A stretch of DNA of 64,000 nt from an uncultured Oscillibacter sp. (GTDB taxonomy: Bacteria; Bacillota; Clostridia; Oscillospirales; Oscillospiraceae): positions 124,001-188,000 of the forward strand of contig CAJTKE010000001.1 in assembly GCA_910576865.1 (NCBI GenBank). The letters are read 5' to 3'. The notes beneath the pieces are model-generated. The model worked only from the letters and a program-made list of their open reading frames with translations. It made no database searches and was not told the DNA's origin. How positions within the stretch are numbered: the stretch's first letter is position 1; each line of letters opens with the position of its first letter. The position numbers and the translations under genes are program-made. This document shows, one piece after another, positions 56,642 through 64,000 of the stretch.

Positions 56642-56725
56642 CCGTCCGGCTGGCACCCGAACGGTCAACGTAGCTGAGTCTATGTTGTCGTGATGGACCA
56701 ACTGTCTTGCGGCGGCGTCCTTCCA
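56628..56725 (-). ncRNA. type I antitoxin antisense RNA
   Basis: Starts near 56725 from a consensus promoter (see 56731-56759) and ends in GTTGACCGT (56637-56645) / ACGGTCAAC (56661-56669) with a CTTTTA tail. It overlaps the toxin's 3' end, so can pair with its mRNA. About 98 nt. Confidence 0.7.
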
Positions 56726-56730
56726 TATTC

Positions 56731-56759
56731 ATTATACTGGCTCGCCCCGGTTTTGTCAA
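56731..56759 (-). promoter_or_regulatory. consensus promoter of the antisense RNA
   Basis: Minus strand TTGACA (56759-56754), 17 bp, TATAAT (56736-56731): a perfect sigma-A promoter, stronger than the toxin's, with no protein gene downstream on its strand. Confidence 0.9.
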
Positions 56760-56792
56760 TGATGAAACCGGGCGTTTTTTATAGAGAAAGCC

Positions 56793-58670
56793 TCACGCCA
56801 ATTCCGCAAGTCCCGTGTAGAGCTGGTAGTACCGCCCCTTCTGCTCCAGCAGGCCGTCGTGGTCCCCCCGCTCGATGATCTCCCCCTGCTCCAGGACCAT
56901 GATGGCCTTGGCGTTGCGAACGGTGGAGAGCCGGTGGGCGATGACGAAGACCGTCCGGCCCGCCATGAGGCGGTCCATGCCCTTTTCAATCAGCTTCTCC
57001 GTCCGGGTGTCGATGGAGCTGGTGGCCTCGTCCAGAATGAGCACCGGAGGGTTGGCGCAGGCCGCCCGGGCGATGTTCAGAAGCTGCCGCTCCCCCTGGC
57101 TGAGGCTGCCGCCGTCGCCGGAGAGGACGGTCTGGTAGCCCTGGGGCAGATGGCGGATGAAGCCGTCGGCCCCTGCCAGCTTCGCCGCGGCCTCCACCTC
57201 TTCGTCCGTGGCCTCCAGGCGGCCGTAGCGGATGTTGTCCGCCACGGTGCCGGTGAAGAGGTGGGTGTCCTGGAGCACCACGCCCAGGGAGCGCCGCAGG
57301 GACTCCTTGGCGATGTCCCGGACGTCGATGCCGTCGTAGGTGATGGTTCCGCCCTGGATTTCATAGAAGCGGTTGATGAGGCTGGTGATGGTGGTTTTCC
57401 CCGCGCCGGTGGAGCCCACGAAGGCGATCTTCTGGCCGGGCTTCGCGAAGAGGCTGACGTCGTGGAGGATGGTCCGGCCCTCGTCGTAGCCGAAGACCAC
57501 GTGGTCGAAGCGCACATCCCCCCGGAGGGGCGTCAGAGAGCCGTCGGGCTTCAGCCAGGCCCAGGCGTTGGTGTCCCGGTGGACCCGGGTGACGGCGCCG
57601 TCCTCACCGGCCTCCGCCCGGACCAGACGGACCTTGCCCTCGTCGGTTTCCGGCGGGGTCTCCATGACCTCGAAAATGCGCTCCGCGCCGGCCACGGCGG
57701 AGAGGATGGTGTTCACCTGCTGGGAAATCTGGGTGATGGGCTGGCCCACCTGCCGGGAGTACTGGAGGAAGGCCGCCAGCCCTCCCAGGTCGCCGTTCCG
57801 GATGGCCAGGAGGCCCCCCACGCAGCAGGTGACGGCGTAGTTCACATAGTTCAGGTTTCCCATGGCGGGCATCATCATGCCGGCGAAAATCTGGGCCCGG
57901 GTGGCCGCGTCCCGATAGGCCTCGTTCCGCCGCTGGAAGCCCGCCCGGGCCTCGCGCTCGTGGTTGAAGACCTTGATGACCTTCTGGCCCTCGATCATCT
58001 CCTCGATATAGCCGTTGACCTCCCCCAGGGCCTTCTGCTGCCCGGAGAAGTACCGCCGGGAGCGGGAGCCGACGGTCTTCACCACCAGCAGCATCACCAG
58101 AAGGGTCCCGAAGGTGACGAGGGTCAGGGCGGGGCTCAGGACCAGCATCATGGCGATGGTGCCGGTGAAGTTCAGCGTGCAGGAGATCAGGCTTCCGAAG
58201 CTGTTGTTCAGGGCCTCGGAGACCGTTTCAATGTCGTTGGTGTAGCGGCTCATCAGCTCGCCGTGGGTGTGGGTGTCGAAGAATTTCAGGGGCAGGTCCT
58301 GCATCTTTCCGAAGAGGTCCGCCCGAATCTTCGCCACGGTGGTCTGGGAGATGTGGACCATGACCCGGCTGTAGCCGAAGGAGGAGGCCGCGCCCAGGAT
58401 GTAGACCAGGGCCATGACCCCCAGCATCCGGGCAAGGCCCGGGAAGTCGCCGGGGAGGATATAGTCGTTGATCAGGGGCCGGAGAAGGTAGGACCCGCCC
58501 ACGGTGCAGGCGGAGCTGACCACCAGCAGTACCGCCACCAGGGCCAGCTGGAGCTTGTAGCGGCCAAGGTACCGCATGAGCTTGCCCAGGGTGCCCCGGA
58601 TGTTCCTGGGCTTGCGGAAGCCGCCGGGGGGACCTCCGGGGCCGTGGGGGCCGGGACCGTGCTTAGCCAT
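56793..58670 (-). CDS. heterodimeric ABC exporter subunit, catalytically competent half
   Basis: 625 residues, TM domain (about 25-330) then NBD. N-terminus rich in Gly/Pro/His. Walker A GSTGAGKTTI, signature LSQGERQLL, Walker B LILDEATSSID with catalytic Glu, H-loop IAHRLS. The partner (58663-60414) has a degenerate site, so the pair matches TM287/288- or BmrCD-type exporters with one active site. It follows the partner with an 8-bp overlap. Multidrug or lipid-like substrates; expressed from the MarR promoter. Confidence 0.92.
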   Translation of the reverse strand: MAKHGPGPHGPGGPPGGFRKPRNIRGTLGKLMRYLGRYKLQLALVAVLLVVSSACTVGGSYLLRPLINDYILPGDFPGLARMLGVMALVYILGAASSFGYSRVMVHISQTTVAKIRADLFGKMQDLPLKFFDTHTHGELMSRYTNDIETVSEALNNSFGSLISCTLNFTGTIAMMLVLSPALTLVTFGTLLVMLLVVKTVGSRSRRYFSGQQKALGEVNGYIEEMIEGQKVIKVFNHEREARAGFQRRNEAYRDAATRAQIFAGMMMPAMGNLNYVNYAVTCCVGGLLAIRNGDLGGLAAFLQYSRQVGQPITQISQQVNTILSAVAGAERIFEVMETPPETDEGKVRLVRAEAGEDGAVTRVHRDTNAWAWLKPDGSLTPLRGDVRFDHVVFGYDEGRTILHDVSLFAKPGQKIAFVGSTGAGKTTITSLINRFYEIQGGTITYDGIDVRDIAKESLRRSLGVVLQDTHLFTGTVADNIRYGRLEATDEEVEAAAKLAGADGFIRHLPQGYQTVLSGDGGSLSQGERQLLNIARAACANPPVLILDEATSSIDTRTEKLIEKGMDRLMAGRTVFVIAHRLSTVRNAKAIMVLEQGEIIERGDHDGLLEQKGRYYQLYTGLAELA

Positions 58671-60414
58671 CGATGCTTCCTCCTTCCTGCTGGGAGAGAC
58701 AGACCTCCCGGTAGAGCCCGCAGGACTCCATCAGTTCCTCATGGGTCCCCTGGGCGATGACGCGCCCGCCCTCCATCACCAGAATCAGGTCCGCCTCCCG
58801 GACGGAGGCCACCCGCTGGGCGATGATGAGCTTGGTGGTGTCCTTCAGTTCCCGGGCGAAGGCCGCCCGGATTTTCGCGTCCGTGGCGGTGTCCACGGCG
58901 CTGGTGGAGTCGTCCAGAATCAGGACCTTGGGCTTTTTCAGAATCGCCCGGGCGATGCACAGGCGCTGCTTCTGCCCGCCGGAGACGTTGACGCCCCCCT
59001 GGCCCAGGTCGGTGTCCAGGCCGTCGGGCATCCGCTCCAGGAACTCGTCGGCGCAGGCGGACCGGCAGGCGGCCCAGAGCTCCTCCTCGGTGGCCTCCGG
59101 GTCGCCCCAGAGGAGGTTCTCCCGGATGGTGCCGGAGAACAGGGTGTTCTTCTGCAGCACCATGCCGGCGGCCTCCCGGAGGCGCTCCATGGTGTAGGTC
59201 TCCACGGGCCGTCCCCCCACGGAGACGGTGCCCTTGTCCGCCTCGTAGAGCCGGGGAATGAGAGACACCAGGGAGGTCTTGCCGCTGCCGGTGCCCCCCA
59301 GGATGCCCACGGTGGCCCCGGAGGGAATCCGCAGGCTGACGTCCTCCAGTATCCACTCGGGGCTTTCGGCGTGGTACCTGAAGTACACGTGGTCGAAGAC
59401 GATGGAGCCGTCGGAGACCGCGGCGGGGAGGCCGTCCTCCCCTGTCTCCGCCCCGGCGTCGGTGATGGCGGGGGTCTCGTCCAGGACCTCAGCCACCCGC
59501 CTGGCGCAGGCGGCGGAGCGGGTCAGCATCATGAAGATCATGGAGACCATCATCAGGGACATCATGATCTGGGTGATATAGGTGAAGTAGGTGATGAGCT
59601 TCCCCGCCTCCAGAGAGCCGGCGTAGACCATCTGCCCGCCGAACCACATGACGGCGATGATGGTCCCGTAGACGATCAGCATCATCAGGGGCATGTTGAT
59701 CACCACCCGGCCGAAGGCCCGGAGGGAGGTGTTTTTCAGGTCGTCGTTGCGCTCCGCGAACTTCTCCCGCTCCCGATCCTCCCGGACGAAGGACTTCACC
59801 ACCCGGACGCCCGCCAGATCCTCCTGCACCACCAGGTTCAGCGCGTCGGTCTTCTCCTGGAGGGAGCGGAAGAGGGGCCCGGTGGTGGCCAGCAGAACGG
59901 ACACCACCGCCAGCAGCAGGGGCAGAGCCACCAGGAAGACGCTGCTGAGCCGGTAGCTGATGCGGATGGAGAAGAACAGAGCCGCCACCAGCATCACCGG
60001 GGCCCGGACCATCAGGCGCATGGACATCATCAGGGTCATCTGTAAATTGTGGACGTCGTTGGTCAGCCGGGTCACCAGGGAGGCGGTGGAGAAGCCCTCG
60101 ATGTTGGAGAAGGCGAAGGTCTGAATGTGGTCGTACTCCGCCCGGCGGAGGTTGGCCCCGAATCCCATGCCGGCCACCGACGAGGTCACCGCCGCCCCCA
60201 GGCCGAAGCAGAGGGAGGCCACCGCCAGGACGATCATCAGCCCGCCCTTGCGCAGGATGAAGGACTGGTCGGCGTTCGCGATGCCGATGTCCACGATGTC
60301 GCTCATCACCAGGGGGATCAGCAGCTCGAAAACGGCCTCCATGGCGCTGCACGCCACGCCGGCCAGAATCCACAGGCCGTAGGGCCGGGCACAGGGCCAG
60401 AGTCTGTTTCTCAT
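58663..60414 (-). CDS. heterodimeric ABC exporter subunit, degenerate half
   Basis: 583 residues. Six-helix TM domain (about 10-310), NBD with GGTGSGKTSL, signature VSGGQKQRL. The Walker B is LILDDSTSAVD: Asp replaces the catalytic Glu, and the H-loop reads IIAQR with Gln for His. So this NBD supplies the degenerate site of a heterodimer. Starts within the marR end (4-bp overlap) and overlaps the next ABC gene by 8 bp. Confidence 0.92.
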   Translation of the reverse strand: MRNRLWPCARPYGLWILAGVACSAMEAVFELLIPLVMSDIVDIGIANADQSFILRKGGLMIVLAVASLCFGLGAAVTSSVAGMGFGANLRRAEYDHIQTFAFSNIEGFSTASLVTRLTNDVHNLQMTLMMSMRLMVRAPVMLVAALFFSIRISYRLSSVFLVALPLLLAVVSVLLATTGPLFRSLQEKTDALNLVVQEDLAGVRVVKSFVREDREREKFAERNDDLKNTSLRAFGRVVINMPLMMLIVYGTIIAVMWFGGQMVYAGSLEAGKLITYFTYITQIMMSLMMVSMIFMMLTRSAACARRVAEVLDETPAITDAGAETGEDGLPAAVSDGSIVFDHVYFRYHAESPEWILEDVSLRIPSGATVGILGGTGSGKTSLVSLIPRLYEADKGTVSVGGRPVETYTMERLREAAGMVLQKNTLFSGTIRENLLWGDPEATEEELWAACRSACADEFLERMPDGLDTDLGQGGVNVSGGQKQRLCIARAILKKPKVLILDDSTSAVDTATDAKIRAAFARELKDTTKLIIAQRVASVREADLILVMEGGRVIAQGTHEELMESCGLYREVCLSQQEGGSIDG

Positions 60415-60851
60415 GTCTCGGACACCTCCTTGAGATTTTCAATCACGCGGTCCAGAAGGGCGCACAGGGTCTCCCGCTCCTCCGGGGAAAAGCCCCGGAC
60501 CATGGCCTCCTCCGCGTCCAGAAAGCTCTGCTGGAAGAGGGCCTGCTGTTCCGCGCCCTTGTCCGTCAGGGTGATGAGACGCCGCCGGGCGTCCGCGCCG
60601 CTGACGGAGCGGCGGACCAGCCCCTTCTCCTCCATCCGGTCCAGCACACCGCCCGCGGTGGAGGGCTTCACCCGGAGGAAGTCCGCCAGCTCGTGCTGGA
60701 GGGCCTGCCCGCCATGCCGCTGGAGGTAGAGAAGCACATGGGTCTGGACCGGGGTGACGTCATACCGGGAGACCCGGGCATCCATATTGGCCTTGGCCAG
60801 CTTCGCCGCCCAGCCCAGGGCGGGGCCCAGGCCCCTGACGCAGTCGTTCAT
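60411..60851 (-). CDS. MarR-family transcriptional regulator
   Basis: 146 residues: dimer helices, then winged helix YDVTPVQTHVLLYLQRHGGQ, LADFLRVKPSTAGGVLDRME, EEKGLVRRSVSGADARRRLI (wing with DxRxR). It likely represses the exporter operon and itself, released by a ligand that the exporter removes. Start ATG 60851 follows GGGAGC; the in-frame extension to 60929 crosses the promoter. Confidence 0.92.
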   Translation of the reverse strand: MNDCVRGLGPALGWAAKLAKANMDARVSRYDVTPVQTHVLLYLQRHGGQALQHELADFLRVKPSTAGGVLDRMEEKGLVRRSVSGADARRRLITLTDKGAEQQALFQQSFLDAEEAMVRGFSPEERETLCALLDRVIENLKEVSET

Positions 60852-60892
60852 AGGATCAGCTCCCTGTCTCTGTCCCCGGCGGGACAGGGTCG

Positions 60893-60948
60893 TTAGTGTG
60901 CTAAACATTAGCGTGCTAAATATTAGCACAGCCTAACGGTCCTGTCAA
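60893..60948 (-). promoter_or_regulatory. marR-ABC promoter with TTAG/CTAA operators
   Basis: Minus strand TTGACA (60948-60943), 17 bp, TAATAT (60925-60920), TGC before it. On the plus strand TTAGTGTGCTAA (60893-60904), TTAGCGTGCTAA (60908-60919) and the perfect palindrome GCTAAATATTAGC (60915-60927) cover the -10 and start: typical MarR operators at 15-bp steps. Confidence 0.85.
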
Positions 60949-61041
60949 GGGTGAATCCTGGATAATTTTTGAACGATTTGTAAATATAAGGGAGCAAAAT
61001 TTGTAGGATGTAAACAAAGTGTGAAGGTTGCGGGAAAGCCG

Positions 61042-61070
61042 TTGACAATCGGGAAGCCTGCCGTTATGAT
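61042..61070 (+). promoter_or_regulatory. promoter of a candidate small RNA
   Basis: TTGACA (61042-61047), 17 bp, TATGAT (61065-61070). The next protein gene on this strand has its own promoter 180 bp further on. Confidence 0.7.
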
Positions 61071-61076
61071 AAACCC

Positions 61077-61175
61077 AACAAGCGGAAAACGCTTGCTGAC
61101 CCCACCATTTTCCCTCTCCTTTCTCTATACCATACAGGAAAGCGGGCCGTCCGGAAGGGCGGCCCGCTTTCCGTC
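61077..61175 (+). ncRNA. candidate small regulatory RNA with C/U-rich core
   Basis: About 99 nt. 5' hairpin AAGCG-GAAAA-CGCTT (about 61080-61094), then an unpaired pyrimidine-rich segment (61105-61126, with CCCTCTCCTTTCTC) that is complementary to GGAG/GAGAAAGG-type ribosome sites, then a 13-bp GC-rich hairpin (61137-61172). No protein frame. The 61176-61248 remainder of this gap is featureless. Confidence 0.5.
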
Positions 61176-61248
61176 CGTCCGGCCCGGGCAGTCCGCCCCT
61201 CTCTTCCCGTTTATCAATTTATTTTTATCGAAAAACAATAAAAACTGA

Positions 61249-61277
61249 TTGACAAACGAGATGGTCCGTGGTAGGAT
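61249..61277 (+). promoter_or_regulatory. promoter of the 61301 operon
   Basis: TTGACA (61249-61254), 17 bp, TAGGAT (61272-61277) with TGG before it, 23 bp before the first ATG. Confidence 0.75.
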
Positions 61278-61300
61278 ACGGGAAAAAGGAGGCGTCTGCC

Positions 61301-61480
61301 ATGAGTTTGACCATGATCTTGATCCCCGCCGCCCTGGCGCTGGCCCTCTGGGGCGGCGCGATGGCCGTCAGCGGCTTCCGGCAGGGGAGCAGGCTGAAAA
61401 TCTTCTCCGCCGTGGGGGCCTTCGCCCTGCTGGCGGCGGGCGGGACCGTGCTGATGGAGTTCATCACGAGGCCGCTGTGA
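61301..61480 (+). CDS. small membrane protein, hypothetical
   Basis: 59 residues with two hydrophobic stretches (MILIPAALALALWGGAMAVS; IFSAVGAFALLAAGGTVLME). Not recognised. Ribosome site AAGGAGG 8 nt before ATG 61301; an earlier frame start at 61268 falls in the promoter. First gene of an operon with DUF2975 and XRE proteins, 11 bp apart. Confidence 0.65.
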   Translation: MSLTMILIPAALALALWGGAMAVSGFRQGSRLKIFSAVGAFALLAAGGTVLMEFITRPL

Positions 61481-61491
61481 GAGGGGGAAAA

Positions 61492-62091
61492 ATGATGGAA
61501 AAAATCCCGGTTCAGAAAATCGCCAGGGTGCTGTATGTGCTGGTGGTGGTTGCCCTGGTGTGCAATGTGATCGCGCTGTACTTTGTCCCCATGGTGGTGG
61601 CTGTCGGGAGGATTGGCCTGCCGAGTGGAATTCGCGTCTACTCGGACGCCGGTCTGGTCCTGGATGGGAAAGACCATCTGTTGCTTGCCTATCTTCTGGG
61701 AAGCGCGAAGGCCTGGACAATTGGCTGGTGGAGGGTTTTCAACGCCTATCAGATGGCGCTGACCTTGTTTCTCCTGTTCTCGGGCTGCTGTACCGCCCCG
61801 CTTCTCTGGCAGGCCCGGCGGGTGCTGAAAACCATTCTCCGGGGGGAGCCCTTCGCCCCGGAGAACGCCGTCAGCTTGAGACGGGCCGCCGTTTTCTGCT
61901 TCCTCATCGCCGGGGCGGCGATGGGGCGGGTGCTGTTCAGCGTGTGCTATTACCAGTCTCCCCGGCCCCTGGCCACCTACAACGCCCTCTTCGTCCCCAT
62001 GTTCGCCATGGGGGGCCTGCTGTGTCTGGTCATGTCCGCCCTCTTCCGCCAGGCGGCGGAGATCAAGGCGGAAAACGACCTGACCATATGA
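61492..62091 (+). CDS. DUF2975-family membrane protein
   Basis: 199 residues, four membrane helices; VLKTILRGEPFAPENAVSLR is the family signature (FxxxNxxxLR cytoplasmic loop), followed by AAVFCFLIAGAAMGRV. Usually encoded with a small Cro/CI regulator, as here. Proposed to sense envelope or growth state; function unknown. Ribosome site GAGGGGG; a second ATG lies directly after the first. Confidence 0.85.
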   Translation: MMEKIPVQKIARVLYVLVVVALVCNVIALYFVPMVVAVGRIGLPSGIRVYSDAGLVLDGKDHLLLAYLLGSAKAWTIGWWRVFNAYQMALTLFLLFSGCCTAPLLWQARRVLKTILRGEPFAPENAVSLRRAAVFCFLIAGAAMGRVLFSVCYYQSPRPLATYNALFVPMFAMGGLLCLVMSALFRQAAEIKAENDLTI

Positions 62092-62100
62092 GGTGCCGCC

Positions 62101-62319
62101 ATGATTGTTGTGAATCTGGACGTCATGATGGCGAAGCGGAAAATGAGCCTCTCCCAGCTCTCGGAGAGGGTGGACATCACCCTTGCGAACCTGTCGGTAT
62201 TGAAGAACAACAAGGCCAAGGCGGTCCGCTTCTCCACCCTGGAGGCGGTCTGCGCCGCCCTGGACTGCCAGCCGGGGGACATCCTGGAGTATGTCCCGGA
62301 CGAGCCCGGCGCTGAATAA
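62101..62319 (+). CDS. XRE/YozG-type small regulator
   Basis: 72 residues, MIVVNLDVMMAKRKMSLSQL, then VDITLANLSVLKNNKAKAVR and LEAVCAALDCQPGDILEYVP, the compact helix-turn-helix found with DUF2975. Starts 9 bp after that gene. Probably autoregulates the operon together with the membrane protein. Confidence 0.9.
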   Translation: MIVVNLDVMMAKRKMSLSQLSERVDITLANLSVLKNNKAKAVRFSTLEAVCAALDCQPGDILEYVPDEPGAE

Positions 62320-62371
62320 AACAAAAAGAAACTGTCCGCTGTAGGCGGACAGACGAACAGGAGAATTTCAT

Positions 62372-63925
62372 ATGGCTGAGCTGAAAAACGCCCTTCCGGC
62401 GGAAGGGTCCATTGACTGCGCCCAAAAACGGAAATTGCCGGAGGAATCCATGGCCCGATACCGGCGGAACCTGCTGCTGACCCTGGCGTTCTGTCTTCTC
62501 CTGGCGGACGCCCTGCACTGGCCTTGGGGCATGGGGAACACGGCGACGGTCTTCGCCTGGTACCTCCTGCTGGCCCTGGCCGTTGGGCCGGCGGAGCTGT
62601 TCCGACGCCGGGAAAGCCGGGTGCTGCTGGGGGTCAATCTGGCCCTGGCGTCCACCTTCGCCCTGACCTCCAATCCCCTGTTCCGCTGGTGGAATTTCCT
62701 GGCCCTGGCGGTCCTGGTCCCCCTCCACGCCGTGTCCGGCCTGGGGAGCCGCCCGTGGTGGGACGCGAGAATGCCGCGGGAGCGGTGCGGACTGTTTTTC
62801 CAGGGGCTGTTCGGGAACCTGTGGGCCTGCTTCGCGGCGGCGGTCCCCGAGGGGCGGAAAACGGAAAAGAAGGAAGGGGACGGCCAGACGCTGACCGTGG
62901 TCCTGGGGGTCTGCGGGGCGGTGGCCCTGGTGTCCTTTCTGCTGCCGGTGCTGATCTCGGCGGACGCCCTCTTCGCCGCGTCGGTGGAGCGGCTGAACTG
63001 GAATTTCCGCTTTGAGATTCAATATGGAAGAGCGCTTCAGCGGCTGTTCTGGGCCCTGGTGTTCACGCCCTTCGTCTTCAGCCTGCTGTACGCCATGGCC
63101 CGCCCCCGGCTGCTGTGCCCAAGCGAGGAGAAGAAGGGCTTCCGGGCGGACGCCCTGGGCTTCGTGCTGGCCCTGGCGGCGGTGGACGGGCTGTATCTGG
63201 CCTTTCTGGCGGTGCAGTCCGCCGGGCTGTTCGGCGGGCCGGAGTACGTGGAGAGCCTGGGGGTCAGCTACGCGGACTGGGCCCGGAGCGGCTTCTTCCA
63301 GATGGTGGGGGTGACGGTGCTGAACCTGAGCCTGACCCTGGCGTCCCTGTGCCTCTCCCGGCGGGAGGGGCGGGCCTGGAGGGCCCTGCGGGGGCTGTGC
63401 GCCGTCCTGGCCGGGGAGAGCCTGATCCTGCTGGCCTCCGCCGCCTGGAGGATGACGCTGTACGTCTCCGCCTACGGCCTGAGCTTCAAGCGCCTGCTGA
63501 CTTATTGGGGCATGGGGATGATGGCCCTGTTCCTCCTGCTGGGGCTGTGGAAATCCCTGAGGCCGGACTTCCGGTTCTGCAAGTGGGCCTTCCCCCTGGC
63601 CCTGGCGGGGTGGCTGGTCATCAACTGCGTGCCGGTGGATTATTTGGTTGCCAGGAATCAGGTGGACCGCTATCTCGACGGGGAGAGCCCGGTGGTCAGC
63701 GTCCGGTATCTGTTGTACACCCTGTCCTACGACACCATCTCTCAGCTGGAGCGGCTGGACGGGGAGCGGCCGCTTTCCCAATACACCAAGGACCCGCGCT
63801 GGAGGCGGGGCGAGACCCTGGCGGAGGCCCTGCGGGGCCGGCGGCTGGACGCCCGGTGGGACTGTGAGGATTGGCGGAGCTGGAATCTGTCGGCCTGCCT
63901 GGCGGCGGGGCGGACTCGGACATAG
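62372..63925 (+). CDS. DUF4173-domain membrane protein
   Basis: 517 residues, about 12-14 membrane helices. The C-terminal half has YVSAYGLSFKRLLTYWGMGM and VDYLVARNQVDRYLDGESPV, typical of DUF4173 (DUF4153-like) proteins. These are large integral-membrane proteins of unknown function. AGGAGA ribosome site before ATG; 52 bp after the XRE gene and possibly co-transcribed. Convergent with the partial gene at the right edge. Confidence 0.85.
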   Translation: MAELKNALPAEGSIDCAQKRKLPEESMARYRRNLLLTLAFCLLLADALHWPWGMGNTATVFAWYLLLALAVGPAELFRRRESRVLLGVNLALASTFALTSNPLFRWWNFLALAVLVPLHAVSGLGSRPWWDARMPRERCGLFFQGLFGNLWACFAAAVPEGRKTEKKEGDGQTLTVVLGVCGAVALVSFLLPVLISADALFAASVERLNWNFRFEIQYGRALQRLFWALVFTPFVFSLLYAMARPRLLCPSEEKKGFRADALGFVLALAAVDGLYLAFLAVQSAGLFGGPEYVESLGVSYADWARSGFFQMVGVTVLNLSLTLASLCLSRREGRAWRALRGLCAVLAGESLILLASAAWRMTLYVSAYGLSFKRLLTYWGMGMMALFLLLGLWKSLRPDFRFCKWAFPLALAGWLVINCVPVDYLVARNQVDRYLDGESPVVSVRYLLYTLSYDTISQLERLDGERPLSQYTKDPRWRRGETLAEALRGRRLDARWDCEDWRSWNLSACLAAGRTRT

Positions 63926-63929
63926 GCCC

Positions 63930-64000
63930 TCAGGCCTGCCGCCACAGGAGCAGATTGTCCTCAAACACGACGCTCAGCCTGCCGGCGTCCTTCATCCAGG
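63930..64000 (-). CDS. C-terminal fragment of an unidentified protein
   Basis: The last about 22 codons before a TGA at 63932-63930 read WMKDAGRLSVVFEDNLLLWR then QA. Continuous to the window edge and placed 4 bp from the convergent DUF4173 stop, so it is probably a real gene end. No family can be assigned from this stub. Confidence 0.45.
   Translation of the reverse strand, partial: WMKDAGRLSVVFEDNLLLWRQA

Noticed and set aside
61080..61130. 14-codon frame on the minus strand after an AAAGGAGAGG motif
   Set aside because: The motif is just the complement of the sRNA pyrimidine tract; the peptide has no helix and no promoter was found for it.
1..64000. CRISPR arrays, tRNA/rRNA genes, insertion sequences, integrases, phage genes
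   Set aside because: Looked for regularly spaced repeats, tRNA-like cloverleaf sequences and transposase motifs; none was convincing.

Overview
This window is G+C-rich DNA from a spore-forming, Gram-positive anaerobe of the class Clostridia. The best guess is Oscillospiraceae (the Flavonifractor / Lawsonibacter / Dysosmobacter neighbourhood). Evidence: sporulation and germination genes (spo0A, spoIIQ-like M23, gerQ-cwlJ, bofA, pdaA), RNase J, a flavodiiron protein, TAXI-type TRAP transporters, strong AGGAGG ribosome sites and many TTGACA-17-TATAAT promoters. No rRNA, tRNA, CRISPR array, transposase or phage gene was found. Layout: 1-5.1 kb is a minus-strand repair operon (uvrB, MmcQ-like, membrane protein, EamA exporter, ybaK) under a promoter overlapped by a LexA-type box, plus radC. 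5.1-7.3 kb holds rnj with a structured leader and an unassigned structured RNA. 7.3-9.1 kb is a dense island of addiction-type modules: BrnT/BrnA-like, an RHH protein with its own iteron-controlled promoter, two XRE regulators and a type I toxin/antisense RNA pair. 9.3-22.2 kb is mostly housekeeping: DEAD helicase, flavodiiron protein, an odd internally duplicated PP-loop protein, copA-csoR with a complete operator, a hexapeptide transferase, pdaA, an EndA-like nuclease, a DnaQ-like exonuclease, a domain-short pyruvate kinase paralogue and mtnA. 22.3-28.3 kb is a MacAB-like export operon ending in an S-layer-homology protein. 28.6-31.9 kb is a TAXI/TRAP transporter whose binding protein is circularly permuted. 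32-38 kb has a CBS protein, tadA, yaaL-bofA, rplM-rpsI, cwlJ-gerQ and a glycosyltransferase. 38-50.3 kb is a catabolic region: aconitase-X large and small subunits, a flavoprotein, a TAXI/TRAP transporter and a YhcH protein (three of these six genes are broken), then a DapA-like aldolase, a UxaA-like dehydratase, a cupin, a four-carbon sugar-acid kinase and an AraC regulator. 50.4-64 kb has spoIIQ, rsmI, trmN6, a NUDIX gene, spo0A with an 0A box, PadR-DUF2812, a second type I toxin/antisense pair, a heterodimeric ABC exporter with its MarR repressor, a candidate small RNA, DUF2975-XRE and DUF4173. Main points for follow-up: (i) the circularly permuted TAXI binding protein at 30777-31853, readable by comparison with the normally ordered paralogue at 41319-42416; (ii) a 656-residue protein made of two copies of one domain, only one copy keeping the PP-loop; (iii) two unannotated type I toxin-antitoxin loci of identical layout; (iv) a CopA with a fused CopZ-like tail preceded by an in-frame ribosome site; (v) three neighbouring catabolic genes each damaged by small internal deletions, frameshifts or stops. 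Functions are assigned by recognising motifs and family sequences; no database search was run.
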